From NCBI RefSeq assembly GCF_029076695.1, contig NZ_JARFIK010000001.1, positions 1,364,001 to 1,428,000 on the forward strand: 64,000 bases of DNA, written 5' to 3'. Under the pieces are notes generated by a model. The model worked only from the letters and a program-made list of their open reading frames with translations, was not told the DNA's origin and ran no database searches. Shown here piece after piece: positions 41,991-51,204 of this stretch. The stretch's first letter is position 1; every line of letters starts with the position of its first letter. The position numbers and the translations under genes are program-made. The DNA comes from Adlercreutzia equolifaciens (GTDB lineage: Bacteria; Actinomycetota; Coriobacteriia; Coriobacteriales; Eggerthellaceae).

Positions 41991-44264
41991 GTGACGAAGC
42001 CCTCCAAGAAATCTTCGGCGAAGTCTCGTCAGTCGGGAGCGAAGAACCCTGTCGCGAAAGCGGCCGGCGCTCCTGCCGTGCCGCTTTCGGCATTTCTGCC
42101 CACTACGCGGGCCGAGGCCGACGCACGCGGATGGGACCAACTTGACTTTGTCTACGTGTCGGGCGACGCCTACGTGGACCATCCTTCCTTCGGACCGGCC
42201 ATCATCACGCGGGTGCTGGAGTCCCACGGCTACAAGGTGGGCGTCATCGCCCAGCCCGACTGGAACGATCCCGCCTCCGTAGCCCTGTTCGGCGAGCCGC
42301 GTCTGGGTTTTCTGGTGTCCGCCGGCAACATGGATTCCATGGTGAACCACTACACGGTGAACAAAAAGCGCCGCCACGAGGACGCCTACACACCGGGCGG
42401 CGAGGGCGGGAAACGCCCGAACCACGCCGCCGTGGTGTATTCCAACCTCATTCGCCGCACCTTCAAGAAGACGCCCATTATCCTGGGCGGTATCGAGGCC
42501 AGTCTGCGCCGTCTGGCCCATTACGACTACTGGTCCGACTCCCTCAAGCGCTCCATTCTGCTGGACTCCGGGGCCGACCTGGTGTCCTACGGCATGGGGG
42601 AGCGCTCCATCGTGGAGATTGCCGATGCGCTGAACGCGGGCCTGGCGGTGTCCGATCTGACGTTCATACCCGGCACCGTGTACAAAACCCGTTCGCTGGA
42701 GCATGTGGTGGACTACGTCATGCTGCCGTCCTGGGAAGAGGTGTCCTCCAGCAAGCGCGCCTTCGCCGAGAGCTTCGCCGAGCAGTACCGCGCCAGCGAC
42801 CCCATTACAGGCAAGCGGCTGGTAGAGGCCTATCCCCACGATGTGTACGTGGTGCAGAACCCGCCGGCGCTGCCCCTGACCACCGCTGAAATGGACGCGG
42901 TCTACCGGCTGCCCTATGCGCGTACCTGGCATCCTTCCTATGATGCCGCCGGCGGTGTGCCCGCACTGGCCGAAGTGAAGTTCAGCCTCACGAGCTGCCG
43001 CGGTTGCTTCGGCGAGTGCTCGTTCTGCGCCCTGACGTTCCATCAGGGCCGCATTGTCACGGCGCGATCCCAGGAATCATTGGTAGACGAGGCGCAGCTC
43101 ATGATCGAGGACCCTGACTTCAAGGGCTACATCAGCGACGTGGGCGGTCCCACGGCGAACTTCCGTGCTCCTGCCTGCGCCAAGCAGCTGAAGGCCGGCG
43201 CGTGCACCGACAAGCGCTGCCTGGGTACCAGTCCCTGCAAGGCTCTGCGCGCCGACCATCGCGACTACGTGGGGCTGCTGCGCAAGCTGCGGAAGCTGCC
43301 CGGTGTGAAGAAGGTGTTCGTGCGCAGCGGCATACGCTTCGACTACGTGCTGGCCGACCCCGACCCGAAGCAGACCTTCCTGCGCGAGCTGACGGAGCAC
43401 CATGTGTCCGGCCAGCTGCGCGTGGCTCCCGAGCACGTGTCCGACCCGGTGCTGGCAGCCATGGGCAAGCCCCCGCGGGCAGTGTACGACCGCTTCTGCC
43501 AGGCCTTCGAGGACATCAACCGTGAAGTGGGCAAGAAGCAGTACGTGGTGCCCTACCTCATGTCGTCGCATCCGGGCAGCACGCTGAAAGAAGCGGTGGA
43601 GCTGGCCGAGTACGTGCGCGACATGGGCTTCAACCCAGAGCAAGTGCAGGACTTCTATCCCACACCTTCAACGGTGTCCACGTGCATGTACTACACGGGC
43701 CTTGATCCGCTGACCATGGAGGAAATCTACGTGCCGCGCACGCCTCACGAGAAGGCCCTGCAGCGCGCCCTCATCCAGTACCGCAACCCCGCCAACTACG
43801 ACTTGGTGCGCGAGGCCCTGGTAAAAGCCGGCCGCACCGACCTCATCGGCTGGGACGAGAAAGCCCTCATTCGCCCCAAGCGTCCGAAAGCCGCGGGGGA
43901 GGGTAGCGGGACCGGCGGCGACGGAAAGCGCGTCAGCAAGGGCCCGAAACGAGGCACCAAGGGCGGTAACCCGGGAAAGCAGGCGATTGGGGGAAAGCAC
44001 TCGGGTGCAGCCTCCGAACGGGGTGCCGGTGCTACGGGTGCTCGCGCCGACGATCGCCGAGCAAAGGGCTCGAGTGCAGCTCCTGAGCGAGGTGCCAAGG
44101 AAAGCCGTCAAACGGGGCGGCTGGCGGCTGGCAAGGGGCAGAAACGCGATCAGCGCGGTATGGCCCCCGCCGCGAAGGGCTTCCCGCGCCCGACCCGCTC
44201 GCAGCGCCCTGGCAAACCCCCGAAGGCCAACGGTCGCAAAGGCGGGATCCGCAAGGGACGGTAG
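41991..44264 (+). CDS. YgiQ-family radical SAM protein
   Basis: The 757-residue protein starts at GTG 41991 behind GGAAAGG. After an N-terminal domain typical of YgiQ (DFVYVSGDAYVDHPSFG, GIEASLRRLAHYDYWSD) it has the radical SAM cluster motif CFGECSFC (CxxxCxxC, near residue 340) and the family's C-terminal DFYPTPSTVSTCMYYTG. The last 130 or so residues are Lys/Arg/Gly-rich, low in complexity and probably disordered. They could bind nucleic acid, although the extension may simply be lineage-specific. The biochemical role of YgiQ proteins is not established. Confidence 0.9.
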   Translation: MTKPSKKSSAKSRQSGAKNPVAKAAGAPAVPLSAFLPTTRAEADARGWDQLDFVYVSGDAYVDHPSFGPAIITRVLESHGYKVGVIAQPDWNDPASVALFGEPRLGFLVSAGNMDSMVNHYTVNKKRRHEDAYTPGGEGGKRPNHAAVVYSNLIRRTFKKTPIILGGIEASLRRLAHYDYWSDSLKRSILLDSGADLVSYGMGERSIVEIADALNAGLAVSDLTFIPGTVYKTRSLEHVVDYVMLPSWEEVSSSKRAFAESFAEQYRASDPITGKRLVEAYPHDVYVVQNPPALPLTTAEMDAVYRLPYARTWHPSYDAAGGVPALAEVKFSLTSCRGCFGECSFCALTFHQGRIVTARSQESLVDEAQLMIEDPDFKGYISDVGGPTANFRAPACAKQLKAGACTDKRCLGTSPCKALRADHRDYVGLLRKLRKLPGVKKVFVRSGIRFDYVLADPDPKQTFLRELTEHHVSGQLRVAPEHVSDPVLAAMGKPPRAVYDRFCQAFEDINREVGKKQYVVPYLMSSHPGSTLKEAVELAEYVRDMGFNPEQVQDFYPTPSTVSTCMYYTGLDPLTMEEIYVPRTPHEKALQRALIQYRNPANYDLVREALVKAGRTDLIGWDEKALIRPKRPKAAGEGSGTGGDGKRVSKGPKRGTKGGNPGKQAIGGKHSGAASERGAGATGARADDRRAKGSSAAPERGAKESRQTGRLAAGKGQKRDQRGMAPAAKGFPRPTRSQRPGKPPKANGRKGGIRKGR

Positions 44265-44408
44265 GCGTTGAGCGGCCGCGTGTTGTATTCCAGCTCTTGG
44301 ATTAGCTGGTGGCTGGATTTCACTTTTGTGGCAGAGGGGGATCCGATCGTTCTGGATCGGTCTTGAAAGAGAAGTATGGCAGGATCTGCGTGGGCAACCG
44401 GAGAGGGC

Positions 44409-44909
44409 TGGTCAATCTAACGTAGCCCCGAAAAACGGTCTCACGCAGACTTAAAATAAGGATGGCAGGTTCTGTATCTATGACAGGGGAGGGCTGGTCA
44501 ATCAGCGGGTGTTTTCCATCCCGGGCGTCGTTTCGGGCAGTTTTTGGGCAATCAGGACGCGTTTTCCATCGATTTGCTGGTCAATTGAGGGGTGTTTTCC
44601 GCACCCATTTCTATAGTGCCTGGTCAGCGGCTCGTGATTTTTTCGAGCCTGCTGAAGAAAGGGTCGAATCGTCGGAAAACGCCGCCTGATTGACCAAAAA
44701 GTACGAGAAAAAGGGCTCTCGATGGAAAACACCCTCCGATTGACCGTGTTCCGCTGGCGTCGATGGAAAACACCCGACAATTGACCAGCTCCCGACTCCG
44801 TCATCGGAAAACGGCCAACAATTGACCAGCGCCCTCCGCCGTCGGCGGAAGCCGCCCGTAAATTGACCATGGCTCTCTGCCGTCAGCGGAAAACGCCCTC
44901 TGATTGACC
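44409..44909. repeat. Array of about ten 26-nt repeats in two opposed orientations
   Basis: The reference unit is GATGGAAAACACCC, a short variable part, then ATTGACCA. Six copies in this orientation have GGAAAAC-equivalent positions at 44674, 44724, 44765, 44806, 44847 and 44888, so the steps are 50, 41, 41, 41 and 41 nt. The variable bases and the sequence between units differ. Three clear copies in the opposite orientation (TGGTCAAT to GTTTTCCATC) lie at 44495-44520, 44545-44570 and 44578-44602, with a decayed one at 44409. The two sets face each other around 44610-44670 and could form a large cruciform or RNA hairpin. No mobile-element gene is present. Confidence 0.85.
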
Positions 44910-44985
44910 GCGCTCCGCCCCCATGCGCCCGTCCCGCCCCGTATGTGCGGGAAATGTGGCGTTTACCGAGCTGCAAAAATTTTCC

Positions 44986-45014
44986 TTGAGCCTCGAAACC
45001 CGCACACCTATAAT
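44986..45014 (+). promoter_or_regulatory. Promoter of the ribosomal-protein operon
   Basis: -35 TTGAGC (44986-44991), a 17-nt spacer and a perfect -10 TATAAT (45009-45014). It precedes a leader of about 220 nt and the rplB gene. Confidence 0.85.
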
Positions 45015-45020
45015 GCTTCT

Positions 45021-45241
45021 TTGCGTCTGTGTGCCTATGGATACACCCGGGCGCGTGGTTAGACGGCGTCGCAGCGTAGAGCCTCCATCTGCGTTGATCG
45101 GCAATCGCTTAACCACTACTAGTAGGGGATGCCCGGTGTGCGGAGAGGCGCGCGAGCGGGTGTCCGAGGAAGCGGGTACGTGTCGTTTCTTGCCGTTACC
45201 AGGAAGCGCCGCCAAGCCCGGAAGTAAGAAAGGTTGTTACT
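45021..45241 (+). promoter_or_regulatory. Structured 5' leader of rplB
   Basis: The leader can form nested long-range helices. ACACCCGGGC (45043-45052) pairs with GCCCGGTGT (45131-45139, one bulge), and GTGGTTA (45055-45061) with TAACCAC (45110-45116). CGCAG (45070) with CTGCG (45089) pairs inside. This looks like a ribosomal-protein leader that could be bound by an operon product. A 32-codon open frame from ATG 45129 is not supported by any ribosome site. Confidence 0.55.
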
Positions 45242-46072
45242 GTGGGAATCAAACAGTACAAGCCGACGTCCCCTGGCCGACGTTTCCAGACGGTCTCTGA
45301 CTTCGCAGAGATCACCACGTCCACGCCGGAGAAGTCGCTGCTTGCCCCGAAGCCGAAGAAGGCCGGCCGCAACATGTACGGCCGCATCACCACCCGTCAT
45401 CAGGGTGGCGGTACGAAACAGCGTTATCGTATCATCGACTTCAAGCGCAACAAGGATGGTATCCCCGCTCGCGTGGCCACCATCGAGTACGATCCCAACC
45501 GCTCCGCCCGTATTGCCCTTCTGCACTACATCGATGGTGAGAAGCGCTACATCATTCACCCCAAGGGTCTGAAGGTGGGCGACATCGTTCTGAGCGGCCC
45601 CGACGCCGATATCAAGCCGGGCAACGCCATGCCGCTGGCCAACATCCCCGTCGGTACGCTCATCCACAACGTGGAGCTCCAGCCGGGCAAGGGCGCTGCT
45701 ATCGCCCGTTCCGCCGGCACCTCCATCCAGCTCATGGGTAAGGAAGGCGGCTACGCCATCCTTCGTATGCCTTCTTCCGAGATGCGTCGCGTGCTCATCA
45801 CCTGCCGCGCCACCATCGGCGAGGTGGGCAATGCCGAGCACTCCAACATCAAGATCGGCAAGGCCGGCCGTAACCGCTGGAAGGGCATCCGTCCCTCCGT
45901 CCGCGGTACGGTTATGAACCCGGTTGACCATCCGCACGGCGGCGGCGAGGGCAAGAACAAGTCCGCTGGTCGTCACCCGGTCACCCCGTGGGGCGTTCCC
46001 ACCAAGGGCCATCGCACCCGCAACCCGAAGAAGGCCTCCAGCCGTCTCATCATCCGTCGTCGCAAGAAGTAG
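45242..46072 (+). CDS. rplB: 50S ribosomal protein L2
   Basis: The 276-residue protein has the L2 landmarks [19 protein letters not shown], the conserved HPHGGGEG loop near the peptidyl transferase centre (about 229-236) and a basic C-terminus. It starts at GTG 45242 behind AGAAAGG. It is the first gene of the operon. In nearly all bacteria rplW, rplD, rplC and rpsJ precede it, but none is present here. Confidence 0.98.
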   Translation: MGIKQYKPTSPGRRFQTVSDFAEITTSTPEKSLLAPKPKKAGRNMYGRITTRHQGGGTKQRYRIIDFKRNKDGIPARVATIEYDPNRSARIALLHYIDGEKRYIIHPKGLKVGDIVLSGPDADIKPGNAMPLANIPVGTLIHNVELQPGKGAAIARSAGTSIQLMGKEGGYAILRMPSSEMRRVLITCRATIGEVGNAEHSNIKIGKAGRNRWKGIRPSVRGTVMNPVDHPHGGGEGKNKSAGRHPVTPWGVPTKGHRTRNPKKASSRLIIRRRKK

Positions 46073-46092
46073 CGGAAACTTAAGGAGTCATA

Positions 46093-46365
46093 GTGAGCAG
46101 AAGTTTGAAAAAGGGTCCTTTCGTAGAACCGCGCCTTCTTGCCCGCATCGAGGCAATGAACGCGGCAGGCGAAAAGAACGTCATCAAGACCTGGTCCCGC
46201 GCCAGCACCATCTTCCCGGAAATGGTGGGTCACACCATCGCCGTGTACGATGGTCGCAAGCACGTGCCGGTCTATATTACCGAGTCTATGGTTGGCCACA
46301 AGCTGGGCGAGTTCAGCCCCACCCGCACCTTCAAGGGTCATGCGGCCGACAAGAAGAAGCGATAG
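46093..46365 (+). CDS. rpsS: 30S ribosomal protein S19
   Basis: The 90-residue protein begins [18 protein letters not shown] and contains [21 protein letters not shown], the S19 core that binds the head of 16S rRNA. The start is GTG 46093 after AAGGAG. Confidence 0.97.
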   Translation: MSRSLKKGPFVEPRLLARIEAMNAAGEKNVIKTWSRASTIFPEMVGHTIAVYDGRKHVPVYITESMVGHKLGEFSPTRTFKGHAADKKKR

Positions 46366-46379
46366 GACGGGTGTGAATT

Positions 46380-46721
46380 ATGGAAACTAAGGCTGTATCG
46401 CGTTACGTCCGTATCGCTCCCCGCAAGGCCCGCATCGTGGTCGACCTGATCCGCGGCAAGTCCGTGCCTCAGGCCCGCGAGATCCTGGCCTTCTGCGAGC
46501 GCGCCGCCGCTGAGACCGTCGCCAAGACGATGAACTCCGCTGTGGCCAACGCCGAGCACAACAATCACCTTCGTGGCGACAACCTGGTCGTGAAGACGGC
46601 CTACGTCGACGAGGGTCCCACCCTGAAGCGCATTCGTCCCCGCGCCAAGGGTTCGGCTTCGCGCATCAACAAGCGCACCTGCCACATCACCATCGTCGTC
46701 GCACCCCGAGAGGAGGCATAA
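46380..46721 (+). CDS. rplV: 50S ribosomal protein L22
   Basis: The 113-residue protein has [20 protein letters not shown] at its start and the beta-hairpin sequence [20 protein letters not shown] that lines the exit tunnel. It starts 14 nt after rpsS. Confidence 0.97.
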   Translation: METKAVSRYVRIAPRKARIVVDLIRGKSVPQAREILAFCERAAAETVAKTMNSAVANAEHNNHLRGDNLVVKTAYVDEGPTLKRIRPRAKGSASRINKRTCHITIVVAPREEA

Positions 46722-46725
46722 ATCC

Positions 46726-47439
46726 ATGGGTCAGAAAGTAAGCCCTACCGGATTCCGCCTCGGTATCACCGAGGATTGGCGCAGCCGCTGGTACGCCGGC
46801 AAAGACTACGCCAAGACGCTTGAGAACGACCTTGCCATTCGCAAGTTCCTCGACAAGCAGCTCGCCCGTGCCTCCGTGTCTCGCGTGGACATCGAGCGCG
46901 CTGGCGACAAGATCAAGGTCACCATCACCACCGCCCGTCCCGGCGTGGTTATCGGCAAGAAGGGCGCCGAGATCGACGCCCTGCGCAAGAAGCTCGAGAA
47001 GGTGGCCAACGGCCCCGTCTCCATCGACGTGGTCGAGGTGAAGCGCCCCGAGCTGGATGCCAACCTCATCGCCCAGTCCGTGGCCGAGCAGCTCGAGGGC
47101 CGCGTGGCCTTCCGTCGCGCCATGCGCAAGGCCGTGCAGTCCGCCATGAAGTCCGGCGCCAAGGGTATCCGTATCCAGTGCTCCGGCCGTCTGGGCGGCG
47201 CCGAGATGAGCCGCCGCGAGTGGTACCGCGAGGGTCGCGTGCCGCTGCACACCCTCCGTGCGAAGATCGACTACGGCTTCGCCACCGCCGCCACCACCAT
47301 GGGTTCCATCGGTGTGCAGGTGTGGGTGTACCACGGTGAGGTTCTGCCGGGCCAGAAGGCTCCGCAGCCCGCACTCGAGGGCTCTTCCCGCCCGAACCGT
47401 TCCCGTCGTAACGACCGTCGCGAGAGGGGTGACAAGTAA
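46726..47439 (+). CDS. rpsC: 30S ribosomal protein S3
   Basis: The 237-residue protein has an N-terminal [13 protein letters not shown], a KH domain with loop [10 protein letters not shown] (about 66-75), and the C-terminal S3 domain ([27 protein letters not shown]). It ends in an Arg/Asp-rich tail and overlaps rplP by one base. Confidence 0.97.
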   Translation: MGQKVSPTGFRLGITEDWRSRWYAGKDYAKTLENDLAIRKFLDKQLARASVSRVDIERAGDKIKVTITTARPGVVIGKKGAEIDALRKKLEKVANGPVSIDVVEVKRPELDANLIAQSVAEQLEGRVAFRRAMRKAVQSAMKSGAKGIRIQCSGRLGGAEMSRREWYREGRVPLHTLRAKIDYGFATAATTMGSIGVQVWVYHGEVLPGQKAPQPALEGSSRPNRSRRNDRRERGDK

Positions 47440-47861
47440 TGCTCGTACCTAAGCGCGTAAAGCACCGCAAGGTGCAGCGTGGTTCCATGAAGGGCAAGGC
47501 CAAGGGCGGCACCCGTCTGAACCACGGCGAGTATGGCATCCAGGCCCTCGAGGCCCATTGGATCACTAACCGTCAGATCGAGGCTGCTCGTATCGCCATG
47601 ACCCGTCACATGAAGCGTGGCGGCAAGGTGTGGATCACGATCTTCCCCGATAAGCCCATTACCTCGAAGCCGGCCGAAACCCGCATGGGTTCCGGTAAGG
47701 GCAACCCCGAGGGCTGGGTAGCTGTGGTCAAGCCGGGCCGCATCATGTTCGAGATCGCCGGCGTCGACGACGAAACCGCCCGCGAGGCTCTGCGTCTGGC
47801 CATCAACAAGCTGCCCATCAAGTGCAAGATCGTCACTCGTGAAACGGAGGGGCAGGCATAA
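47439..47861 (+). CDS. rplP: 50S ribosomal protein L16
   Basis: The 140-residue protein shows the L16 sequence [15 protein letters not shown] and [20 protein letters not shown]. Both ends overlap the neighbouring genes in TAATG, indicating translational coupling with rpsC and rpmC. Confidence 0.97.
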   Translation: MLVPKRVKHRKVQRGSMKGKAKGGTRLNHGEYGIQALEAHWITNRQIEAARIAMTRHMKRGGKVWITIFPDKPITSKPAETRMGSGKGNPEGWVAVVKPGRIMFEIAGVDDETAREALRLAINKLPIKCKIVTRETEGQA

Positions 47862-48055
47862 TGAAAGCAGCAGAGATTCGTGAACTTTCTGCCGAAGACC
47901 TGCAGGTGAAGCTGAAGGAGGCTCGTGCCGAGCTCTTCAATCTCCGCTTCCAGATGGCCACCAGTCAGCTGGACAACACGGCCCGTGTGAAGCAGGTTAA
48001 GAAGGATATCGCGCGCATCCAGACTGAGATGCGAGCTCGTGAGCTGAGCGCGTAG
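47861..48055 (+). CDS. rpmC: 50S ribosomal protein L29
   Basis: The 64-residue helical protein has the conserved L29 stretch KLKEARAELFNLRFQMATSQ and the C-terminal VKKDIARIQTEMRARE. Its start overlaps the rplP stop by one base. Confidence 0.96.
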   Translation: MKAAEIRELSAEDLQVKLKEARAELFNLRFQMATSQLDNTARVKQVKKDIARIQTEMRARELSA

Positions 48056-48075
48056 CTTAAGAAAGGTGCAAGAAT

Positions 48076-48336
48076 ATGACTGAAGAGCGCAATCTGCGTA
48101 AGATCCGTCAAGGGGTCGTGGTCAGCGATAAGAACGACAAGACCATCGTTGTCATGGTCGAGGAGCGCAAGCCCCATCCGGTCTACGGCAAGATGATGAC
48201 CACCACCAAGAAGTTCCATGCCCATGACGAGAACAACGAAGCCGGCGTCGGCGACACCGTTCAGATCATGGAGACGCGTCCGCTGTCCAAGATGAAGCGC
48301 TGGCGTCTGCTGAAGATCGTCGAGAAGGCCAAATAG
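48076..48336 (+). CDS. rpsQ: 30S ribosomal protein S17
   Basis: The 86-residue protein has the S17 OB-fold pattern [39 protein letters not shown] and [18 protein letters not shown]. It is preceded by AAGAAAGG. Confidence 0.96.
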   Translation: MTEERNLRKIRQGVVVSDKNDKTIVVMVEERKPHPVYGKMMTTTKKFHAHDENNEAGVGDTVQIMETRPLSKMKRWRLLKIVEKAK

Positions 48337-48382
48337 TTTGGGCTGTGCGCCAAGCTATTAGTAAGGAAAGTAGGAACATCAC

Positions 48383-48751
48383 ATGATTCAGATGCAATCC
48401 ATGCTCGCCGTGGCCGACAACTCCGGCGCTCGCAAGGTGCAGTGCATCAAGGTCCTGGGCGGCTCCAAGCGCCGTTACGCGGGCCTCGGTGACGTGATCA
48501 TCTGCAGCGTCAAGGAAGCGATGCCCAACGGCAACGTCAAGAAGGGCGAGGTCGTGCGCTGCGTGATCGTGCGCGTGAAGAAGGAAGTCCGTCGTCCCGA
48601 CGGCTCCTACATCCGCTTCGACCAGAACGCGGCCGTGCTGATCAACAACGACGGCTCCCCCCGCGGCACCCGTATCTTCGGGCCCGTCGCCCGCGAGCTG
48701 CGTGACAAGAAGTACATGAAGATCGTGTCTCTGGCACCGGAAACGCTGTAG
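48383..48751 (+). CDS. rplN: 50S ribosomal protein L14
   Basis: The 122-residue protein begins [18 protein letters not shown] and carries [20 protein letters not shown] and [16 protein letters not shown], all conserved L14 blocks. A 46-nt gap with GTAAGGAAAG precedes it. Confidence 0.97.
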   Translation: MIQMQSMLAVADNSGARKVQCIKVLGGSKRRYAGLGDVIICSVKEAMPNGNVKKGEVVRCVIVRVKKEVRRPDGSYIRFDQNAAVLINNDGSPRGTRIFGPVARELRDKKYMKIVSLAPETL

Positions 48752-48764
48752 GGGAGGTGTCAGA

Positions 48765-49100
48765 ATGGCTCAGAACAAGATGACGATCCGCAAGGGCGAC
48801 ACCGTCAAGGTGATCTCCGGCAAGGACCGCGGCAAGACCGGCAAGGTGCTGCGCTCGGTTCCCGAGAAGTCCCGCGTGGTGGTCGAGAAGGTGAACATGG
48901 TCAAGAAGGCCATGCGCCCCACCCAGCAGAACCCCCAGGGCGGCATTTCTACGGTTGAGGCTCCCATTCACGTGTCCAACGTGATGCTGGTGTGCCCCAG
49001 CTGCAACGAGGCCACCCGCGTGGCCCGTCGCCGCGAGGACGGCAAGCTTGTCCGCGTCTGCAAGAAGTGCGGCAAGGACATCCCCGCCGTTACCGAGTAA
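48765..49100 (+). CDS. rplX: 50S ribosomal protein L24
   Basis: The 111-residue protein contains the KOW motif [20 protein letters not shown] and a C-terminal zinc-ribbon-like pair CPSC and CKKC (near residues 77 and 102). It is the last gene before an internal terminator structure. Confidence 0.96.
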   Translation: MAQNKMTIRKGDTVKVISGKDRGKTGKVLRSVPEKSRVVVEKVNMVKKAMRPTQQNPQGGISTVEAPIHVSNVMLVCPSCNEATRVARRREDGKLVRVCKKCGKDIPAVTE

Positions 49101-49109
49101 GTTTTTACC

Positions 49110-49145
49110 GAAAATCCGTCCGTTCTTTGGAGCGGACGGATTTTC
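49110..49145 (+). terminator. Terminator-like hairpin inside the ribosomal block
   Basis: A 13-bp perfect stem GAAAATCCGTCCG / CGGACGGATTTTC with a 10-nt loop. It sits between rplX and rplE, which in most bacteria are nearly contiguous. Confidence 0.8.
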
Positions 49146-49147
49146 TC

Positions 49148-49176
49148 TTGGATAAAGCCCCGTAGTGTGGGACAAT
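49148..49176 (+). promoter_or_regulatory. Candidate internal promoter for rplE and downstream genes
   Basis: TTGGAT (49148-49153), 17 nt, GACAAT (49171-49176). It starts 3 nt after the terminator stem, consistent with re-initiation of transcription at this point. Each hexamer matches consensus at four of six positions. Confidence 0.5.
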
Positions 49177-49199
49177 ATCCAATCGCGCGTCAAGCGCCA

Positions 49200-49242
49200 T
49201 GGCCCTGGGAAGGTCCCAGGGACACCGGGTCGGAAATCCGGT
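49200..49242 (+). promoter_or_regulatory. Two adjacent hairpins in the rplE leader
   Basis: CCCTGGGA-AGG-TCCCAGGG is followed directly by CACCGG-N9-CCGGTG. In Escherichia coli, S8 represses this operon by binding near the rplE start, so a protein-binding role is plausible but unproven. Confidence 0.5.
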
Positions 49243-49272
49243 GTTTAATCCATCGAAGAAAGGCTTTATGAC

Positions 49273-49821
49273 ATGGCTACTCCTCGTCTGAAGGAAAAGT
49301 ACCAGAAGGAAGTTGTTCCGGCTCTCGTCGAGCAGCTCGGCATCAAGAACATCAACTGCGTGCCGAAGCTCGAGAAGATCGTGGTGAACATGGGCGTGGG
49401 CGCCGCCGCTGGCGACTCCAAGCTCCTCGATGCCGCTATGAACGACATGCGCATCATCACCGGTCAGCAGCCCTGCGTCACCCGCGCCAAGAAGTCCATC
49501 GCTGGCTTCCATGTGCGTGAGGGCCAGGCCATCGGCTGCAAGGTCACCCTGCGCGGCGACCGTATGTGGGAGTTTATGGATCGCCTTCTGGCTACCGCCC
49601 TTCCCCGCGTGCGCGACTTCCGCGGTATTTCGCCGAAGAGCTTCGACGGTCGTGGCAACTACACGCTCGGCATCACCGAGCAGCTCATCTTCCCGGAGAT
49701 CGAGTACGACAAGATCGACCGCACCCGTGGTATGGATATCACCTTTGTCACCAATGCCGGTGAGAACGAGGGTGCCTTCGCGCTGCTGAGCGCCCTGGGC
49801 TTCCCGTTCAAGAGCAAGTAA
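49273..49821 (+). CDS. rplE: 50S ribosomal protein L5
   Basis: The 182-residue protein has [36 protein letters not shown] and the C-terminal [28 protein letters not shown] of L5, the 5S rRNA-binding protein. It starts at ATG 49273 after GAAGAAAGG. Confidence 0.97.
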   Translation: MATPRLKEKYQKEVVPALVEQLGIKNINCVPKLEKIVVNMGVGAAAGDSKLLDAAMNDMRIITGQQPCVTRAKKSIAGFHVREGQAIGCKVTLRGDRMWEFMDRLLATALPRVRDFRGISPKSFDGRGNYTLGITEQLIFPEIEYDKIDRTRGMDITFVTNAGENEGAFALLSALGFPFKSK

Positions 49822-49827
49822 ACCGAC

Positions 49828-49845
49828 AGCCCTCGTCCGAGGGCT
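49828..49845 (+). other. Short hairpin between rplE and rpsN
   Basis: AGCCCTCGTCCGAGGGCT is a perfect palindrome followed by TTTG. It could be a weak terminator or processing site in the 97-nt gap. Confidence 0.5.
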
Positions 49846-49918
49846 TTGTCGCGTAACCTCGGTATTTAGGTCTGCACGGAAAGGTTGCGGGCCTGGATAA
49901 ATAAGAAAGAAGGAATGC

Positions 49919-50104
49919 ATGGCTAAGAAATCGATGATCGCCAAAGCCAAGCGTGAGCCGAAGTTCTCGACGCGTCAGCATAACCGCTGCACCCGTTGCG
50001 GACGCCCCCGCGCTTACTATCGCAAGTTCGGCCTGTGCCGTATCTGCTTGCGTGAATTGGCCAACAAAGGCGAGCTGCCCGGCGTGACCAAAGCCTCCTG
50101 GTAG
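49919..50104 (+). CDS. rpsN: 30S ribosomal protein S14, zinc-binding type
   Basis: The 61-residue short form has the zinc knuckle C-x2-C-x12-C-x2-C (CTRC to CRIC, residues about 24-43). The C-containing short form is typical of Gram-positive bacteria. It starts at ATG 49919 after AAGAAGG. Confidence 0.97.
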   Translation: MAKKSMIAKAKREPKFSTRQHNRCTRCGRPRAYYRKFGLCRICLRELANKGELPGVTKASW

Positions 50105-50112
50105 GAACTTTA

Positions 50113-50147
50113 GCTCACGTAATCGGGTGTGCCCGATGCTAAAGGCG
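50113..50147 (+). promoter_or_regulatory. Bulged stem-loop before rpsH
   Basis: The outer arms, near CTTTAGC and GCTAAAG, enclose ATCGGG-TGTG-CCCGAT, with a seven-base bulge on the 5' side only. It lies about 70 nt before ATG 50213, a possible protein-binding leader element. Confidence 0.5.
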
Positions 50148-50212
50148 GAGGCGCTATGGGCGCCGACGAACCGAGCGTCGAGGTTCATCACGGATCAAAG
50201 GAGAAAACACAC

Positions 50213-50611
50213 ATGACAATGACCGACCCCATTGCAGATATGCTTACGCGTGTGCGTAACGCCCAATCTGCCGGCAAGGACACGGTTTCCATGCCGACGA
50301 GCAAGAAGCTGGTCGAGATCGCGCGCATCATGGAGCAGGAAGGCTACGTGCAGCGCTACGACGTGATCGACGGCGAGCCCCGTGGCACTCTTGAGATCAC
50401 CCTCAAGTACGGCCCGAAGAAGGCTAAGACCATCCGTGGCATCAAGCGCATCTCCAAGCCTGGTCTGCGCATCTACGCGGGCAAGGACGACCTGCCCCGC
50501 GTGCTCGGTGGCCTGGGCACTGCAATTATTTCGACAAGCCGCGGCGTTATGACCGACCGCGATGCCCGCAAAGAGGGCATCGGCGGCGAGGTCATCGCCT
50601 ACATCTGGTAG
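50213..50611 (+). CDS. rpsH: 30S ribosomal protein S8
   Basis: The 132-residue protein has [15 protein letters not shown], the central [22 protein letters not shown] and the conserved C-terminal [25 protein letters not shown] 50213 is preceded by AAAGGAG. In other bacteria S8 is the autogenous repressor of this operon. Confidence 0.97.
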   Translation: MTMTDPIADMLTRVRNAQSAGKDTVSMPTSKKLVEIARIMEQEGYVQRYDVIDGEPRGTLEITLKYGPKKAKTIRGIKRISKPGLRIYAGKDDLPRVLGGLGTAIISTSRGVMTDRDARKEGIGGEVIAYIW

Positions 50612-50629
50612 GAAAGGGAGGAAGCGCAT

Positions 50630-51169
50630 ATGTCTCGTATCGGCAAGATGCCCATCGCCGTTCCTGCCGGCGTCGATGTGACCATCGACGGCAACACCGT
50701 GACGGTGAAGGGCCCCAAGGGCGAACTGACCCGCACGTTCCAGCCGTCCATGACCATCACCCGCGAGGGCGATGATCTGATCGTTACCCGTCCCGACGAC
50801 ACCCGCGAGTCCAAGGCCTATCATGGTCTGACCCGCTCGCTCCTCGCCAACATGGTCGAGGGCGTGTCCCAGGGCTTCTCCAAGAAGCTCCAGCTCGTCG
50901 GCGTCGGCTACCGTGCTGCTCTCAAGGGCAAGGACCTCGAGATGCAGCTGGGCTTCTCCCACCCCGTTCTGGTGGAGGCTCCCGAAGGCATCACCTTCGA
51001 GGTTCCCTCCCAGACCGAGATCGTGGTATCCGGCCCCAGCAAGGAAGCCGTCGGCCAGGTTGCTGCGAACATCCGCAAGTGGCGCAAGCCGGAGCCCTAC
51101 AAGGGCAAGGGCATTCGCTACGAGGGCGAGCATGTCCGTCGCAAGGCCGGCAAGGCTGGCAAAGACTAA
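50630..51169 (+). CDS. rplF: 50S ribosomal protein L6
   Basis: The 179-residue protein begins [17 protein letters not shown] and ends with the L6 signature [28 protein letters not shown] precedes the start. Confidence 0.97.
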   Translation: MSRIGKMPIAVPAGVDVTIDGNTVTVKGPKGELTRTFQPSMTITREGDDLIVTRPDDTRESKAYHGLTRSLLANMVEGVSQGFSKKLQLVGVGYRAALKGKDLEMQLGFSHPVLVEAPEGITFEVPSQTEIVVSGPSKEAVGQVAANIRKWRKPEPYKGKGIRYEGEHVRRKAGKAGKD

Positions 51170-51204
51170 GTGCCTATTCGGTAGCTGATTGAAGGGATTA
51201 ACCT

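Larger units (their letters stand above)
44265..45241. other. Gene-free region before the ribosomal-protein block
   Basis: This 977-nt stretch has no supportable gene. 44265-44400 shows nothing I can name. An inverted and direct repeat array fills 44409-44909, the operon promoter is at 44986-45014, and a folded leader covers 45015-45241. Open frames here are short or repeat-derived, and none encodes S10, L3, L4 or L23. Confidence 0.8.

Noticed and set aside
44409-44909. CRISPR array
   Set aside because: Repeats are degenerate, occur in both orientations and have 15-24 nt gaps, and no cas gene is present in the window.
45129-45224. Small gene or remnant of rplW just before rplB
   Set aside because: The 32-codon frame has no similarity to the L23 C-terminus and no ribosome site, and it overlaps a predicted leader helix.
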